DNA of 64,000 nucleotides from DASSKK01 sp035690495 (GTDB lineage: Bacteria; Actinomycetota; Actinomycetes; Propionibacteriales; Nocardioidaceae), in assembly GCA_035690495.1 (NCBI GenBank), contig DASSKK010000028.1, forward strand, positions 55,582 to 119,581, written 5' to 3'. Position numbers and translations under genes: made by a program. Positions 1-7,438 of this stretch are shown piece after piece; positions within the stretch are counted from its first letter, which is position 1, and every line of letters begins with the position of its first letter. Below the pieces are notes generated by a model that saw only the letters and a list, made by a program, of their open reading frames with translations, was not told where the DNA came from and did no database searches.

Positions 1-1625
1 GGGCCGGCTACCTGCCCCAGGTCGACCGGCTGCCGGATCGCACGGTCCGGGAGGTGGTGCTCGGCGACCGGGCCGATCACGAGTGGGCGGCCGACCGGGA
101 CAGCCGCGAAGTGGTGGAGGTGCTGTTGGCCGGCGTCGACCTGGACCGCCCCGTCGCCGGTCTGTCCGGCGGCGAGCTCCGGCGCTGCTCGTTGGCCGGG
201 CTCCTGCTCGACGACCACGACCTGATGATCCTGGACGAGCCCACCAACCACCTCGACGTCGAAGGGGTCGCCTGGCTGGCCGAGCATCTGGCACGCCGTA
301 CGTGCGCGCTCGTCGTCGTCACTCACGACCGGTGGTTCCTCGACGCGGTCTGCTCGACCACCTGGGAGGTGCACGACGCGGTCGTCGACGTGTACGACGG
401 CGGCTACGCGGCCTTCGTGCTCGCGAAGGCGGAGCGGTCCCGCCAGGCGGCCGCAGCCGAGACGCGCCGGCAGAACCTGGTCCGCAAGGAACTGGCCTGG
501 CTGCGCCGCGGCGCGCCGGCGCGCACCTCGAAGCCGAAGTTCCGGCTCGACGCGGCCACCACGCTGATCGAGGATGAGCCGCCGCCACGCGACACCGTCG
601 AGCTGCAGCGCTTGGCCACCGCCCGGCTCGGCAAGGACGTGTTCGACATGGAGGACGTCGACCTGGATGCGGGGGACCGGCAGCTGCTGCGGAACGCCAC
701 CTGGCGGCTCGGTCCCTGCGACCGGATCGGGCTGATCGGCGTCAACGGCGCCGGGAAGACCTCCGTGCTCCGGCTGCTCGACGGCAGTCTGCGGCCCGAT
801 GCCGGCCGGGTGCGCCGGGGCCGCACCGTGCGCCTGGAGCACTTGACCCAGTCGCTGGACGTGCTCGATCCCCAGGAGCGGGTGCTCGCGTCCGTCGAGT
901 CGATCCGGCGTGTGACCAGGTCCGAGATCGGCAGGGACGTCACCGCTACCGCGCTGCTGGAACGCTTCGGCTTCACCGGCGACCGGCTGACCACCCGGTT
1001 CGGGGACCTCTCGGGCGGGGAGCGCCGCCGTCTTCAGCTGCTGCGGCTGTTGATGAGCGAGCCGAACGTGCTGTTGCTCGACGAGCCGACCAACGATCTC
1101 GACATCGAGATGCTCAACGTTCTGGAGGACTTCCTGGACGGCTGGCCCGGGACGCTGGTGGTGGTCTCGCACGACCGGTACTTCCTGGAACGCGTCACCG
1201 ACACCGTGTGGGCGCTCCTCGACGACGGCCGGGTGTCGCTGCTGCCGGGCGGGGTCGAGGAGTACCTGCAACGGCGGGCCTCGGGCGCCGGACGTGCCGG
1301 CGGCGGCCGCGACAACCCCCGCCGCACCAGGCTCGCTCCCTCCTCGCTCGGCGGCCGGACCGAACCAGCGTCGGGCCCGACCACGGCCCTGCCCTCTGCC
1401 GCTGCCGACTCCCAGCAAAGGCGCGAGGCGACGAAGGCGATGGCCCGGGTGGAGCGCCGGCTCGACCGGGTCGCGGAGCGGGAGCAGCGGCTGCACGCCC
1501 AGATGGCAGAGGCGGCCACCGACCACGAGCGGCTGACCGAGCTCGGCGAGCAGCTCGCGGAGCAGGTGACGCTGCGGGACCAGCTGGAGCAGGAGTGGTT
1601 GCAGGCCGCCGACGTCCTGGACTAA
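1..1625 (+). CDS. ABC-F family ATPase, Uup-like (5' end outside the window)
   Basis: Cytoplasmic ATPase with two ABC domains and no membrane part. The frame is open from base 3, so the gene begins upstream and the first Walker A motif is missing. Present are the end of domain 1 (LSGGE near 165, LMILDEPTNHLD near 223), a basic linker, domain 2 (Walker A GVNGAGKTS near 740, LSGGE near 1010, VLLLDEPTNDLD near 1070, VVVSHD switch near 1160) and a charged coiled-coil tail at about 1420-1620, as in Uup. The doubled EPTN(H/D)LD motif is typical of ABC-F proteins, which act on ribosomes or protect them from antibiotics; which role applies here cannot be read from the sequence. The gene converges on the MarR gene with a 14-base gap. 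Confidence 0.93.
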   Translation, partial: AGYLPQVDRLPDRTVREVVLGDRADHEWAADRDSREVVEVLLAGVDLDRPVAGLSGGELRRCSLAGLLLDDHDLMILDEPTNHLDVEGVAWLAEHLARRTCALVVVTHDRWFLDAVCSTTWEVHDAVVDVYDGGYAAFVLAKAERSRQAAAAETRRQNLVRKELAWLRRGAPARTSKPKFRLDAATTLIEDEPPPRDTVELQRLATARLGKDVFDMEDVDLDAGDRQLLRNATWRLGPCDRIGLIGVNGAGKTSVLRLLDGSLRPDAGRVRRGRTVRLEHLTQSLDVLDPQERVLASVESIRRVTRSEIGRDVTATALLERFGFTGDRLTTRFGDLSGGERRRLQLLRLLMSEPNVLLLDEPTNDLDIEMLNVLEDFLDGWPGTLVVVSHDRYFLERVTDTVWALLDDGRVSLLPGGVEEYLQRRASGAGRAGGGRDNPRRTRLAPSSLGGRTEPASGPTTALPSAAADSQQRREATKAMARVERRLDRVAEREQRLHAQMAEAATDHERLTELGEQLAEQVTLRDQLEQEWLQAADVLD

Positions 1626-1639
1626 GGGCGGGGGGACCG

Positions 1640-2131
1640 TCAGTCGGTCTCGAATCCGGCGACGAGCGAGCGCAGCAGCGTGGCCAGACTCTTCCGGTCG
1701 GCAGCACCGAGCCCGGCCAGCAGACCGCGCTCGCGCTGCAGCAGACCCGAAAGAGCGCCGTCGACCGTGGTCCGCCCCTGGGCAGTCAGCCGGACGAGCA
1801 CGCCGCGCCGGTCGTGAGGATCGGGCAGCCGGCGGACCAGCCCTCGGTCCTCGAGCCGGTCGACCCGGTTGGTCATCGTGCCGCTGGTCACCAGGGTCTG
1901 GGTGAGCAGCCGGCCGGGGGAGAGCTCGTACGGCGCTCCGGCACGCCGCAGCGCGGCCAGGACGTCGAACTCCCACGGCTCCAGACCGTGCTCGCGGAAC
2001 GCCTGGCGGCGAGCGCGGTCCAGGTGGTGACTGAGGCGCGTGACCCGGGAGAGGACCTGCATCGGCCGCAGGTCGAGATCGGGGCGCTCGCGCTTCCACG
2101 CCTCGACCAGCCGGTCCACCTCGTCGTGCAT
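1640..2131 (-). CDS. MarR family transcriptional regulator
   Basis: DNA-binding repressor of 163 residues, normal MarR length. The winged-helix core spans about residues 45-115, with the recognition helix around GTMTNRVDRLEDRGLVRR and the DRRGVLVRLT wing. It is divergent from tam, and two near-identical 14-bp operators lie between the genes (2168-2181 and 2204-2217), so it probably represses both itself and the tam cluster. On its own strand a TAGACT -10 element (2138-2143) lies six bases before the ATG, suggesting a leaderless mRNA. The ligand is unknown. Confidence 0.93.
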   Translation of the reverse strand: MHDEVDRLVEAWKRERPDLDLRPMQVLSRVTRLSHHLDRARRQAFREHGLEPWEFDVLAALRRAGAPYELSPGRLLTQTLVTSGTMTNRVDRLEDRGLVRRLPDPHDRRGVLVRLTAQGRTTVDGALSGLLQRERGLLAGLGAADRKSLATLLRSLVAGFETD

Positions 2132-2167
2132 GGCGGCAGTCTAGCGTGCGCCCGACGCTGTCGAGAT

Positions 2168-2217
2168 TCTTGACATCGAGAGAAACCGTGGCAGACTAAA
2201 GTATCTCGACGTCAAGA
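2168..2217. promoter_or_regulatory. Two inverted MarR-type operators between marR and tam
   Basis: TCTTGACATCGAGA at 2168-2181 and TCTCGACGTCAAGA at 2204-2217. The second, read on the other strand, matches the first at 13 of 14 positions. The second copy extends to a 20-bp imperfect palindrome (2202-2221) that would cover the tam transcription start. TTGACA at 2170-2175 lies inside operator 1 and could be a -35 element for tam; TAAAGT at 2197-2202 could be the -10, although that spacing (21) is long. Confidence 0.7.
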
Positions 2218-2234
2218 GATATGGAGTGGGCACC

Positions 2235-3029
2235 GTGCCGGATGTCACCCAGTGGGACCCGCAGCGCTACCTCACCTACGCCGACGAGCGCGGCCGGCCG
2301 TTCCTCGACCTGCTGGCCCGGGTGCCGGCCGCGGGGGCAAACCTGGTCGCCGATCTCGGCTGCGGCCCGGGCAACCAGACCGTCCTGCTCGCCCAGCGCT
2401 GGCCCGGAGCTCGTGTGACCGGCGTCGACTCCTCCCCGGAGATGATCGCGCGGGCGCGTTCGGCGGGAGCTGCCGGTGTGCGCTTCGAGACCGGTGACGT
2501 GCGTGACTGGCGGTCCGAGGACCCCGTCGACGTGCTGGTGTCCAACGCCACCTTCCAGTGGGTTCCCGGCCACCTGGACCTCCTGGGCCGGCTGGTCGAG
2601 CAGGTGCGGCCGGGAGGATGGCTCGCGTTCTCGGTGCCCGGCAACTTCGCCGGACCGAGCCACGCGCTGCGCCGGCAGCTCGCCGCGCGGCCGCCCTACG
2701 CCGAACACGCCGAGGGGCTGCCAGAGCCGGACGCGTTCGGCCCCGAGGTCTACCTGGAACGGCTGCTGAACCTCGGTTGTGCTGTCGACGCATGGGAGAC
2801 GACGTACCTGCACCAGCTCACCGGCGAGGACCCGGTCTTCACCTGGATCAGCGGCACCAGCGCCCGCTCGATCCTGCAGGCGCTGCCCGGCGAGCTGCGC
2901 GACCGGTTCAGCGACGAGCTCCGCGGTCTGCTGCGCGCGGCGTACCCGCCCGGCCCGCACGGGGTGCTGCTGCCGTTCCGCCGGGTCTTCGTCGTCGCGC
3001 AGACGCCGGCGGGAGGCAGCGACCGATGA
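2235..3029 (+). CDS. tam: Trans-aconitate 2-methyltransferase (SAM-dependent)
   Basis: Class I SAM-dependent methyltransferase of about 264 residues. The SAM-binding motif I DLGCGPGNQT is near residue 38, followed by VTGVDSSPEMI (motif II) and VLVSNATFQWV. The N-terminal WDPQRYLTYADERGRPF is characteristic of Tam, which methyl-esterifies trans-aconitate, a spontaneous by-product and inhibitor of aconitase. I prefer GTG at 2235 because GGAG (2223-2226) sits eight bases before it; an in-frame GTG at 2226 is the alternative. Its stop overlaps the next ATG, so the downstream gene is probably co-translated. Control by the adjacent MarR protein is likely from the operators. Confidence 0.88.
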   Translation: MPDVTQWDPQRYLTYADERGRPFLDLLARVPAAGANLVADLGCGPGNQTVLLAQRWPGARVTGVDSSPEMIARARSAGAAGVRFETGDVRDWRSEDPVDVLVSNATFQWVPGHLDLLGRLVEQVRPGGWLAFSVPGNFAGPSHALRRQLAARPPYAEHAEGLPEPDAFGPEVYLERLLNLGCAVDAWETTYLHQLTGEDPVFTWISGTSARSILQALPGELRDRFSDELRGLLRAAYPPGPHGVLLPFRRVFVVAQTPAGGSDR

Positions 3030-3388
3030 GGCTGCACCACGTGCAGGTGTCCTGCCCGGCCGGTGGAGAGGACGCCGCTCGCCGCTTCTACGGCGAGCTG
3101 CTCGGCCTGCCGGAGGTGGCGAAGCCGCCGGTCCTCGCTGCCCGCGGCGGCTGCTGGTTCCGCGACGACAGCGTCGAGGTGCACGTCGGCGTGGAGGACG
3201 ACTTCGCCCCGGCCCGCAAGGCGCATCCGGCGTTCCTGCTCGACTCCGGCCAGGACATCGACGCGCTCGCCGAGCGGGCCGGCGCACGCGGCTTCCCAGT
3301 GACCTGGGACGCGGACTTCCCGCCGTACCGGCGCTTCCACACCGCGGATGGCAACGGCAACAGGGTGGAGATCCTCGCGCTCGGCTGA
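3026..3388 (+). CDS. VOC family (glyoxalase/bleomycin-resistance-like) protein
   Basis: Small protein of 120 residues that starts on an ATGA overlap with tam. The N-terminal LHHVQVSCPAG and ARRFYGELLGLPEV, and the C-terminal FHTADGNGNRVEIL, are the repeated beta-alpha-beta-beta-beta pattern of the vicinal oxygen chelate fold. H4, H5 and the E of NRVEIL are candidate metal ligands. Length and sequence fit a single-module VOC protein that works as a dimer. The substrate cannot be assigned; position suggests a small-molecule modification or detoxification cluster under the MarR regulator. Confidence 0.85.
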   Translation: MRLHHVQVSCPAGGEDAARRFYGELLGLPEVAKPPVLAARGGCWFRDDSVEVHVGVEDDFAPARKAHPAFLLDSGQDIDALAERAGARGFPVTWDADFPPYRRFHTADGNGNRVEILALG

Positions 3389-3400
3389 GAGCATGAGCGG

Positions 3401-3988
3401 ATGGAGCTCGTGATCGTCTTCGGGCCGCCGGCGGTCGGCAAGATGACCGTCGGCGCCGAGCTGGCCCGGCTCACCGGCTTCAAGCTGTTCCACAACCACA
3501 TGACCGTCGAGCCGGTCCTGGACATCTTCGAGTTCGGGTCGGAGCCGTTCGGCAGGCTGGTCGGCGAGTTCCGCCGCCGGGTGATCGAGGAGGCCGTGGA
3601 CGCGGAGCTGCCCGGCCTGATCTTCACGTTCGTGTGGGGCCTGGAGCTCGAGGCGGACCGGGACGTCGTCGCGTCGTACGTCGACATCGTCGAGTCGCCC
3701 GGTGGCCGGACGACGTTCGTCGAGCTGTGCGCCTCGCGCGAGGAGCGGCTGGCCCGCAACAGCGGGGAGTTCCGGCTGGAGGAGAAGCGGTCCAAGCGGA
3801 ACCTGGAGTTCGCCCGGCAGAACCTGAACGCGATGGACGACCAGTACGTGATGAACACCGGCGACGTGCCGACCGTGGCCGAGCAGCTGTGGGCCGAGCG
3901 CCCTTACCTGCGCATCGACAATTCCGATGTGCCCGCACCGGACGCGGCTCACCTGATCGCCGAGAAGCTCGGCCTGCCGTTGCTGTGA
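3401..3988 (+). CDS. P-loop NTPase/kinase-like protein
   Basis: 195-residue protein starting MELVIVFGPPAVGKMT, a Walker A loop close to GxxxxGK(S/T) in the shikimate/adenylate kinase-like group. FTFVWGLELEAD near residue 70 resembles the Walker B strand, and ELCASREERLARN the lid region of such kinases. It lies 12 bases after the VOC gene and probably belongs to the same transcript. Members of this family are annotated as AAA or shikimate kinase-like; the substrate is not known. Confidence 0.8.
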   Translation: MELVIVFGPPAVGKMTVGAELARLTGFKLFHNHMTVEPVLDIFEFGSEPFGRLVGEFRRRVIEEAVDAELPGLIFTFVWGLELEADRDVVASYVDIVESPGGRTTFVELCASREERLARNSGEFRLEEKRSKRNLEFARQNLNAMDDQYVMNTGDVPTVAEQLWAERPYLRIDNSDVPAPDAAHLIAEKLGLPLL

Positions 3989-4016
3989 ACGCTGCCGCTC
4001 ATCGGTTCGGCGAGCA

Positions 4017-4274
4017 TCAGCGTGCGTAGACGACGTGCAGCAGCGCGGCGACCTGACGGTAGGGATCCCGCCGGCCGGCCTCGTGCTCGGCATCGAGAAG
4101 CGGTGCCAGGTCGTCGTCGGGGGGCCGCGCCTCGTCACGGTGGTCGCAGAAGACCCGCACGCCGTACCACTTCTCACGGCGCCAGCCCCATGGCATCAGC
4201 AGGCGGTCGAGCTCGCGCGGCGTGTGGGCGTGCGCGGGCAGGCCGAGTCGGTTGACGTAGTCACGGCTGTCTAA
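4017..4274 (-). pseudogene. C-terminal remnant of a SAM-dependent methyltransferase
   Basis: On the minus strand an 86-codon open stretch without any start codon ends at 4017. It reads DYVNRLGLPAHAHTPRELD, WGWRREKWYGVRVFCDHRD and GRRDPYRQVAALLHVVYAR, the C-terminal end of a CmoM/SmtA-like class I methyltransferase (established resemblance of the YGVRVF.D element and the DPYR.VA.L.H tail). The SAM-binding N-terminal half is absent: upstream lies unrelated sequence and the VapBC promoter. I read it as a gene truncated by the insertion or rearrangement that brought in the toxin-antitoxin pair. The longer plus-strand frame over the same bases is a shadow. Confidence 0.6.
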
Positions 4275-4382
4275 GGCGCGGCCAGCGCCTCCCGTGGCGA
4301 CGGCGAGCCCGCGCCGCCGGGGCCGTCTTCGTGGTCGCGCCGTGCCGCGGTTGCGTCATCCACGCCGCCATGCTGCCACTCT

Positions 4383-4425
4383 TGCTGCATCATGCCATGG
4401 TCTCTGGTGATGCTATGATGCAGCA
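4383..4425 (+). promoter_or_regulatory. Operator and leaderless promoter of the first VapBC locus
   Basis: A perfect 11-bp inverted repeat (TGCTGCATCAT at 4383-4393, ATGATGCAGCA at 4415-4425) brackets the -10 element TATGAT (4414-4419). The right arm reaches the A of the antitoxin ATG, five bases after the -10, so the mRNA probably starts at or next to the ATG. Autorepression by the antitoxin is the usual arrangement. Confidence 0.65.
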
Positions 4426-4676
4426 TGCGAACCACCATCACTCTGGACCCCGACGTGGCCGCGCTGGTGGACAAGGCCATGCGGGAACGGGGGATCTCGT
4501 TCAAGCATGCGGTCAACGACGCGCTGCGCCGCGCCCTCACCCGGGGCGCCGCCCGCCGCTATTCGCCGCCGACGGCCGACATGGGGACGCCGCGCCGCAA
4601 CCTGGACAAGGCGCTCCAGCTCTCCGGTGACGTCGAGGACGACGAGCTGCTCCGCAAGGCGCGGATGAACAAGTGA
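4425..4676 (+). CDS. VapB-type ribbon-helix-helix antitoxin
   Basis: 83-residue antitoxin. MRTTITLDPDVAALVDKAM is the beta-strand and first helix of a ribbon-helix-helix DNA-binding domain, followed by the second helix FKHAVNDALRRAL; the acidic C-terminal part (GDVEDDELLRKARM) would wrap around the toxin. The toxin GTG starts four bases before this gene's end, so the two are translationally coupled. The inverted repeat over the promoter is the expected target of the VapBC complex. No ribosome-binding site is visible, in keeping with a leaderless transcript. Confidence 0.85.
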   Translation: MRTTITLDPDVAALVDKAMRERGISFKHAVNDALRRALTRGAARRYSPPTADMGTPRRNLDKALQLSGDVEDDELLRKARMNK

Positions 4677-5098
4677 ACCTCGTCGACGCCAACGTGCTGC
4701 TCTACGCCACCAACTCATCCTCGAGCCGGCACGACACCGCCAGGACGTGGCTCTCGGAAGCGCTCTCCGGTGAGGAGGCGACCGGCTTCACCTGGATCGT
4801 GCTGCTCGCCTTCCTGAGGCTGAGCACCCACCCGGCGATCTTCCCCCGGCCGTTGGACGGCGGTGCCGGATGCGAAATCGTCCGGGACTGGCTGGCCCAG
4901 CCCAACGCCGTCGTGGTCGAGCCCGCGACAGGTCACATGGCCACGGTGACGGAGCTGCTTGCCGGTCTCGGCACCGCAGGGAATCTCGTCAACGACGCGC
5001 ACCTGGCCGCGATCGCACTGGACCGCAAGGCGACGCTCTTCTCCTACGACAACGACTTCGCGAGGTTCCCGGGCCTCGACTGGCAGATACCGGGATAG
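4673..5098 (+). CDS. VapC-type PIN-domain toxin ribonuclease
   Basis: 141-residue PIN-domain protein. MNLVDANVLLYATN carries the first conserved Asp, the mid-part has the T-W-x-x-L-x-FLRL element, and NLVNDAHLAAIALDRKATLFSYDNDFARF supplies the later acidic residues of the metal site. VapC toxins cleave RNA (often tRNA or the 23S sarcin-ricin loop) and are held inactive by VapB. It overlaps the antitoxin by four bases. The RNA target cannot be predicted from sequence. Confidence 0.88.
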   Translation: MNLVDANVLLYATNSSSSRHDTARTWLSEALSGEEATGFTWIVLLAFLRLSTHPAIFPRPLDGGAGCEIVRDWLAQPNAVVVEPATGHMATVTELLAGLGTAGNLVNDAHLAAIALDRKATLFSYDNDFARFPGLDWQIPG

Positions 5099-5107
5099 GG
5101 ATAGGGC

Positions 5108-5803
5108 TCACCGGGAGCGGAGCGTCGGCTTCTTCTCGAGGCCGGCCAGGCCGTGCCAGGCCAGGTTGACCAGGTGCGCCGCGACGACCTCCTTGGACGG
5201 CTTGCGGGCGTCCAGCCACCACTGCCCGGTGGTGCCCACCATGCCGACCAGCATCTGTGCGTACATCGGGGCGGCCTTCGCGTCGAAGCCCCGGGACTTG
5301 AACTCGGCCGCGAGGATGTGCTCGACCCGGGAGGCGACGTCGCCGATGATCGACACGAACGAGCCGGACGCGGACCCGATCGGGCTGTCGCGGACCAGGA
5401 TCCGGAAGCCGTCGGGCGCCTGCTCGATGTAGTCCAGGAGCGCGAACGCCGCCTGCTCGAGCAGCTCGCGTGGGTGGCCGGCGGTGAGCGCGGCCTGCAT
5501 CATGCCCAGCAGGCTGCGTACCTCGCGGTCGACGACGACCGCGTAGACGCCCTCCTTGCCGCCGAAGTGCTCGTAGACGACGGGCTTGGAGACCTCGGCG
5601 CGGGCGGCGATCTCCTCGATCGAGGCGCCGTCGTAGCCGCGTTCGGCGAACAGGCCGCGGGCGATGGCGATCAGCTGCTCCCGCCGTTCGGCCGCCGTCA
5701 TCCGTCCGCGCGTGGGGCGCTTTTCGGCGCGCGGCGAACGGTCCCGGGGCGGGGCGGCCCTGGGAGGTGTGGCGGCATCGACTCGACGCGCGTCCGAGCT
5801 CAA
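5108..5803 (-). CDS. TetR family regulator, probably of the adjacent desaturase
   Basis: 231-residue TetR protein. The basic N-terminal tail is followed by a helix-turn-helix domain (about residues 37-85) with AERREQLIAIARGLFAERGY and IEEIAARAEVSKPVVYEHF. The C-terminal ligand domain contains the FRILVRDSPIGSASGSF loop. It starts 28 bases after the desaturase stop on the same strand, so both are probably one transcript. The arrangement resembles mycobacterial MadR next to desaturase genes (inference): a regulator sensing long-chain acyl-CoA. Its likely target is the palindrome at 6842-6868. Confidence 0.88.
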   Translation of the reverse strand: MSSDARRVDAATPPRAAPPRDRSPRAEKRPTRGRMTAAERREQLIAIARGLFAERGYDGASIEEIAARAEVSKPVVYEHFGGKEGVYAVVVDREVRSLLGMMQAALTAGHPRELLEQAAFALLDYIEQAPDGFRILVRDSPIGSASGSFVSIIGDVASRVEHILAAEFKSRGFDAKAAPMYAQMLVGMVGTTGQWWLDARKPSKEVVAAHLVNLAWHGLAGLEKKPTLRSR

Positions 5804-5831
5804 CGGGCGGTCCTCGGGTCGACGGACAGGA

Positions 5832-6815
5832 TCAGGCTGCGGCCTTCGTGGGCTGGTTCTTGACCAGCTTGGAGTCGATGCGGTGCTTGACCGGCCAGCG
5901 CACGTCGTACACCCAGCCGAGCTTCTCCAGCGCCCAGATGATCCGCGCGGAGGTGTCTACCTGGCCCCTCATCACGCCGTGGCGGGCGCAGGTCGGGTCC
6001 GCGTGGTGCAGGTTGTGCCACGACTCGCCCATCGAGGGGATCGCGAGCCACCACACGTTGGCCGACTTGTCGCGGGAGACGAACGGGCGGTCGCCGATCG
6101 TGTGGCAGATCGAGTTGATCGACCAGGTGACGTGGTGCAGCAGGCTGATCCGGACCAGGGACGCCCAGAAGAACGCGGTCAGCGCTCCCTGCCAGGACAT
6201 CGAGACCAGGCCGCCGACCAGCGGCGGCAGGAACAGCGAGACGAGCACCCAGAACGGGAACTGCCGCGAGATGCGGACGATGTCCTTGTCCTTCATCAGG
6301 TCCGGGGCGTACTTGCGCTGCGGGGTCTGCTCGGGGTTGAACAGCCACATCATGTGCGCGTAGAAGAGACCCTTGGTGAGCGCGCTGATGCTGTGGCCGT
6401 AGCGCCACGGCGAGTGCGGGTCGCCGTCGCGGTCGGAGAACTTGTGGTGCTTGCGGTGGTCTGCGACCCAGCGGACCACGGGTCCCTGGATCGCCAGAGA
6501 GCCGGCGATCGCCAGCGCGATCTTCAACGGCCGGTTCGGCTTGAACGACTTGTGCGTGAACAGCCGGTGGAATCCGACGGTGACGCCGTGTCCGGACACG
6601 GCGTACATGACGAAGAAGAGCACCACGTCGGTCCAGTTCAGCCAGCCGCCCCAAGCGACCGGGATCGCGGCCGCGACGGCCAGGAAGGGCACCACGATGA
6701 ACACCCCGAGGAGGATCTGCTCCAGGCGGGACTGGTTGTCTCCGCCGAGTGTGGCGCTCACGACGTTGAGGTCGTCGCGGCTCTTGGCTTCGAGGGTGGC
6801 GGTGGGTGGTGTCAT
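5832..6815 (-). CDS. Acyl-CoA delta-9-type fatty acid desaturase (integral membrane)
   Basis: Membrane-bound di-iron desaturase of 327 residues that introduces a cis double bond into saturated acyl-CoA. The three histidine boxes are present: HRLFTH (near 95), HRKHH (near 132) and HNLHH (near 274). Four or so hydrophobic segments (for example IPVAWGGWLNWTDVVLFFVM, FWVLVSLFLPPLVGGLVS) match the family. I chose the ATG at 6815 because AGGA lies just before it; a longer frame to 6848 would run through the operator. It is followed by the TetR gene, so membrane fluidity control by feedback repression is the simplest reading. Confidence 0.93.
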   Translation of the reverse strand: MTPPTATLEAKSRDDLNVVSATLGGDNQSRLEQILLGVFIVVPFLAVAAAIPVAWGGWLNWTDVVLFFVMYAVSGHGVTVGFHRLFTHKSFKPNRPLKIALAIAGSLAIQGPVVRWVADHRKHHKFSDRDGDPHSPWRYGHSISALTKGLFYAHMMWLFNPEQTPQRKYAPDLMKDKDIVRISRQFPFWVLVSLFLPPLVGGLVSMSWQGALTAFFWASLVRISLLHHVTWSINSICHTIGDRPFVSRDKSANVWWLAIPSMGESWHNLHHADPTCARHGVMRGQVDTSARIIWALEKLGWVYDVRWPVKHRIDSKLVKNQPTKAAA

Positions 6816-6841
6816 GTCAGTCCTAGGGTTGGCGACGTACC

Positions 6842-6868
6842 TACGCAACCGTAACCTACGGATGCGTA
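6842..6868. promoter_or_regulatory. 27-bp near-perfect palindrome, probable TetR operator of the desaturase
   Basis: Arms TACGCAACCGTA (6842-6853) and TACGGATGCGTA (6857-6868) are inverted repeats with one mismatch around a central ACC. It starts 27 bases upstream of the desaturase start codon, where a bound TetR dimer would block transcription of the desaturase-tetR unit. Confidence 0.65.
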
Positions 6869-7048
6869 AGGTTCTAGTTCCCGGATCGTCGGCGATGATG
6901 CGTTCGCGGGTCGCGATCGCGATTGGTGGACACTTGGGCCACTCCTGTCACTCCCGTACCGGGCCGGCACCGGGCCGGAACCAGATGCTGCATCTGAGTC
7001 GATGGCGGGGCCGGAGATCCACTCAACTGCAGCATCTGAGCGGTCCGG

Positions 7049-7084
7049 CCTACCCTTTGAGGTCGATCCCCGGTTGGTCTGTCG
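7049..7084 (+). repeat. Duplicated promoter plus 5' half of the tRNA-Gln gene
   Basis: Bases 7049-7084 repeat 7116-7151 exactly 67 bases away with only four differences. The copied stretch contains a TACCCT -10 element (7051-7056) and the tRNA acceptor start TCCCCGG plus the TTGGTC D-arm entry (7067-7079), but no anticodon arm follows. It is a truncated tandem duplication of the tRNA front end. The 6869-7048 stretch before it holds no gene; a small palindrome CAGATGC-T-GCATCTG lies at 6982-6996. Confidence 0.7.
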
Positions 7085-7092
7085 GGCGTGGG

Positions 7093-7123
7093 TTGTGCTG
7101 CCCCGCGTGGCGGGCCCTACCCT
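7093..7123 (+). promoter_or_regulatory. Probable tRNA-Gln promoter
   Basis: TTGTGC at 7093-7098 and TACCCT at 7118-7123, 19 bases apart, lie 10 bases before the tRNA acceptor stem. The -10 fits the actinobacterial TAnnnT pattern. Confidence 0.5.
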
Positions 7124-7133
7124 TTCACTGCGA

Positions 7134-7212
7134 TCCCCGGTTGGTCTGTCGGCAGGGCCCGCCGCACTTTGAATGCGGACAAGCGACGTAGGTTCGACTC
7201 CTACCCGGGGAG
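7134..7212 (+). tRNA. tRNA-Gln (anticodon TTG), with unusual D and variable arms
   Basis: Acceptor stem TCCCCGG (7134-7140) pairs with CCGGGGA (7205-7211). The anticodon stem CCGCA/TGCGG (7162-7166, 7174-7178) encloses the loop CTTTGAA, giving anticodon TTG at 7169-7171. The T arm is GTAGG-TTCGACT-CCTAC (7188-7204). No CCA is encoded. The variable region (nine bases) is longer than the usual 4-5 and the D arm fits only loosely, so the gene may be a divergent tRNA. Position just before glmU supports a genuine tRNA-Gln. Confidence 0.68.
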
Positions 7213-7305
7213 CTGGTCCTGCGCGCTGATTGGCTGACGCGGGCGGGATCTGGACTCCTGCGCGGGCAACGCGAGCTCCCCAGTTCAAGACAGTGAGCGT
7301 GCCGC

Positions 7306-7394
7306 CGATTACCAGGGCACCATGGGAAACTGCCACTGCCCATGGGGAATTCCCCGTGGGGAGCGCCGGATTACCAGGGGACCCTGGTAATCCG
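7306..7394. repeat. Cluster of nested palindromes upstream of glmU
   Basis: Within about 90 bases there are a perfect 13-bp inverted repeat (CGGATTACCAGGG 7367-7379 and its complement 7382-7394), an extra direct copy of GATTACCAGGG near 7306, an inverted pair CCATGGG/CCCATGG, and a near-perfect palindrome centred on GGGGAATTCCCC. No gene lies here. It could end the tRNA transcript or hold binding sites for glmU control. Confidence 0.7.
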
Positions 7395-7438
7395 CCGGAC
7401 GCAGAGGCGAGCGAGCAGAGATTCGGAGAGGAGTCGCC

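Noticed and set aside
4035..4274. 79-codon plus-strand frame before VapB
   Set aside because: It mirrors the methyltransferase remnant on the other strand and has no domain.
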